From Pararhizobium sp. (lineage in GTDB: Bacteria > Pseudomonadota > Alphaproteobacteria > Rhizobiales > Rhizobiaceae): a stretch of DNA of 64,000 nucleotides. The stretch is taken from positions 5,753,342 to 5,817,341 of the forward strand of contig CP051237.1 of NCBI GenBank assembly GCA_017794825.1, given 5' to 3'. Both the position numbers and the translations under genes were made by a program. A model generated the notes under the pieces. It did not search any database and was not told the DNA's origin. It worked only from the letters and a program-made list of their open reading frames with translations. Below, piece by piece: positions 62,290 to 64,000 of the stretch (the stretch's first letter is position 1; each line of letters starts with the position of its first letter).

Positions 62290-63099
62290 TTATTCGCAAT
62301 TTTCGCTGTCAAATACCTCAAGAGAGGTCAATTTTCCGTTCAGTGTAAACTCGCCATAATCCATCACAAGATCGCGTGTAACGCCGTTTTCGTGAAGCTT
62401 GAATGATATGCGATAGATTGGCACGCCATCACCCTGTTCATCCTCATCGAAGTAGGCGACTGTAACAGGCCAGACCGGCTCGTCCTTGAGCAATCCCAAG
62501 GCGTCCGCTTCCTCGTCATCTTCAATGATCCGGGCCGATCCGACAATGTTCGAGGTCAGCATGATTTCTCTGCCCTCTTCTGTGCCGTCATAGAGGCGTG
62601 ACTGAAAAAAGCTTTCGCCCGCCTTGGCCTTTTCAATCAACGTGATCATCTGCGCCGTCGGGAACTCTGACGCCGCGAGGGTCAGATTATCCGCCTCAGG
62701 AAGCTTTAGACGAATCGAAGTGGCGTCGCCTTCCAGCGTTGCATTTCCGGATACTTCCTTGTCCAGCTTGTCGTTGACATACGTCTGCGTCTTGAAACTG
62801 AACGTTTTCTTCTCGATGTCCTCATGGGTCTGCGTCTGTTGGTCCGTCACGCGAACAGCTGCGCCCGTATCCAGCTGCGATACAAAACGAAAATCGACTT
62901 TGTAGCCCTCGCATGGCGAGCCGCTGAACTCATAGACCATGCGTCCGAACATCGATTCGATGCGAGACCTTTCCGACGCATCCGCAAGTTCTATGTCATA
63001 GACAGCCCGATGAGGCGCCAATCCTTCAGCAACGTCGGCCCATGCGACGCTGCTGTACTGGACGATTGCGAAAACAGAAAAGGTTGCTATCAGTCGCAC
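62290..63099 (-). CDS. eipB: EipB homologue (DUF1849), periplasmic envelope protein
   Basis: A 269-residue exported protein. Signal peptide about 1-21 (LIATFSVFAIVQYSSVAWA); the mature part starts with LAPHRAVYDIEL. EipB of Brucella is a periplasmic beta-spiral protein needed for envelope integrity, with a disulfide between two Cys; here Cys63 (SGSPCEGY) and Cys268 next to the C-terminus match it. GTG 63099 has GGAAGGA at proper distance and was preferred to an upstream ATG. Confidence 0.88.
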   Translation of the reverse strand: MRLIATFSVFAIVQYSSVAWADVAEGLAPHRAVYDIELADASERSRIESMFGRMVYEFSGSPCEGYKVDFRFVSQLDTGAAVRVTDQQTQTHEDIEKKTFSFKTQTYVNDKLDKEVSGNATLEGDATSIRLKLPEADNLTLAASEFPTAQMITLIEKAKAGESFFQSRLYDGTEEGREIMLTSNIVGSARIIEDDEEADALGLLKDEPVWPVTVAYFDEDEQGDGVPIYRISFKLHENGVTRDLVMDYGEFTLNGKLTSLEVFDSENCE

Positions 63100-63214
63100 T
63101 ATTAAATTCCTTCCCGAACATCGGGCGCAACAGGATTGCACAACGCCGTCACGCCAGGACTGTTCCTATCAGCTTGCGCAGCGGCGTTCCAATCCATTTC
63201 AACCGGAGACACCA

Positions 63215-63682
63215 ATGAACCAGACGATCATCGAGAGACTCGCCGCAAAGGGCCTGGACCTCCCAAAGGTTTCCTCGCCTGCAGCAAACTATGTCCCTTA
63301 TGTCATAAGTCAGTCGATGCTCTATATTTCCGGCCAGCTTCCGCTCGTCAACGGGTCAATCCAGGTCGCCGGAAAACTCGGAGACGACGTCGATCTGGAT
63401 TCCGGCGTCAAGGCCGCGGAAATCTGCGCCATCAATATACTCGGATGCGCAAACGCCGCGCTGGAAGGCGCCATGGAGAGAATCACAAGGGTCGTCAAAA
63501 TTCAGGGTTTCGTCGCATCGACGCCTGATTTCATGGATCAGCATCTGGTGATCAACGGAGCATCGAACTTGCTGGTGGAAATACTCGGTGAGAGAGGGCG
63601 TCACGCCCGCGCCGCCGTGGGCATGTCGGCCTTGCCGATGAACGCCGCCGTCGAGGTCGACTGTCTCATGGAAATCGCCTGA
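63215..63682 (+). CDS. RidA (YjgF/YER057c/UK114) family protein
   Basis: A 155-residue protein of the RidA superfamily, YjgH/Atu-like long subgroup: YVISQSMLYISGQLPLVNG, then AAEICAINILGCANAAL, and HARAAVGMSALPMNAAVEVD with the conserved Arg. RidA enzymes deaminate reactive enamines, but members of this subgroup may differ. GGAGAC precedes the ATG. A phosphodiesterase gene follows after 4 bases. Confidence 0.88.
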   Translation: MNQTIIERLAAKGLDLPKVSSPAANYVPYVISQSMLYISGQLPLVNGSIQVAGKLGDDVDLDSGVKAAEICAINILGCANAALEGAMERITRVVKIQGFVASTPDFMDQHLVINGASNLLVEILGERGRHARAAVGMSALPMNAAVEVDCLMEIA

Positions 63683-63686
63683 CTTC

Positions 63687-64000
63687 ATGAACAGATCGAT
63701 GCTTGACTGGATGACGGCGAGGCCGATCGCGCATCGCGGCCTCCACGATATGAATTCCTCCGTTTGGGAGAATACATCGACGGCGTTCGAGCGCGCGATC
63801 GCCGCCGGCTACAACATCGAGTGTGATCTCCAGATAACTTCGGACAACGTGCCGGTGGTCTTTCACGATTATAAAACGGATCGGCTGTGCGGCGTCGAGG
63901 GTAGCGTGAAGGAGATGACAGCCGCTGAACTCGCGGCCCTGACAGTCGGCTCGTCCGGTGAACACCCGCAAACCCTGCAAGATTTGCTCCGACAGGTCGA
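63687..64000 (+). CDS. Glycerophosphodiester phosphodiesterase, 5' part (cut by window edge)
   Basis: The first about 104 residues of a GDPD-family enzyme: RPIAHRGLHDMNSSVWENTS, GYNIECDLQITSDNVPVVFHD. The His, Glu, Asp and second His residues of the metal and catalytic site are all in place. These enzymes release glycerol 3-phosphate from phospholipid head groups. The gene runs past the window end and follows the RidA gene closely, as an operon. Confidence 0.9.
   Translation, partial: MNRSMLDWMTARPIAHRGLHDMNSSVWENTSTAFERAIAAGYNIECDLQITSDNVPVVFHDYKTDRLCGVEGSVKEMTAAELAALTVGSSGEHPQTLQDLLRQV

Overview
The window is a GC-rich alphaproteobacterial chromosome segment, most likely from the order Hyphomicrobiales (Rhizobiales). 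The evidence is the gene order gyrA / marC / ssb-uvrA, a glnB-glnA pair behind a sigma-54 promoter, a GTTC-N7-GTTC LexA box of the alphaproteobacterial type, an EipB (DUF1849) protein, and the block rpsB-tsf-pyrH-frr-uppS-cdsA-rseP-bamA-lpxD-fabZ-lpxA-lpxI-lpxB. I cannot name the genus.

Positions 1 to about 7,500 are the right part of an integrated element. It starts inside an S24/CI-like repressor gene that is cut by the window edge. Small phage-type genes follow, including a DUF4326 gene, tightly packed from 943 to 2300. Next comes an AT-richer cargo region with a small KTSC-like gene, an OLD-type ATPase/TOPRIM nuclease gene and a partner gene with a PD-(D/E)XK-like motif. The element ends with a tyrosine integrase gene abutting the 3' end of tRNA-Leu(GAG). 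The ATPase/TOPRIM plus PD-(D/E)XK-like pair is the best candidate here for an undescribed defence system.

From 7,700 to 30,700 the content is core chromosome: lipB, an acyl-CoA carboxylase biotin subunit, a DMT transporter, a metallophosphoesterase, a formaldehyde detoxification set (adhC, fghA) with a YaiI/DUF188 gene between them, queuosine genes queA-tgt, two cyclophilins, coaD, two membrane microproteins, gyrA, marC, a MurA paralogue with Asp in place of the fosfomycin-target Cys, divergent ssb and uvrA sharing a LexA box, a DUF72 gene and a PchB/AroQ-like chorismate mutase. The Tgt lacks three of its four usual zinc ligands and UvrA lacks one Cys of its first zinc module.

From 30,700 to 48,200 lie a cupin gene and the NAD(P)HX repair enzyme, glnB-glnA, a putrescine uptake and oxidation operon with the same gene order as Escherichia coli ydcSTUV-patD, a LysR regulator, a secreted alpha/beta hydrolase, and the glycine cleavage operon gcvT-gcvH-gcvP preceded by a tandem glycine riboswitch. 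A class C beta-lactamase-like serine hydrolase follows.

From 48,200 to 61,500 a long minus-strand block runs from rpsB down to lpxB. It joins translation (S2, EF-Ts, ribosome recycling), UMP kinase, lipid carrier and phospholipid synthesis (uppS, cdsA), envelope proteolysis (rseP), outer-membrane protein assembly (bamA) and lipid A synthesis. The right end carries a Nudix gene, the EipB homologue, a RidA-family gene and the start of a glycerophosphodiester phosphodiesterase gene cut by the window edge.
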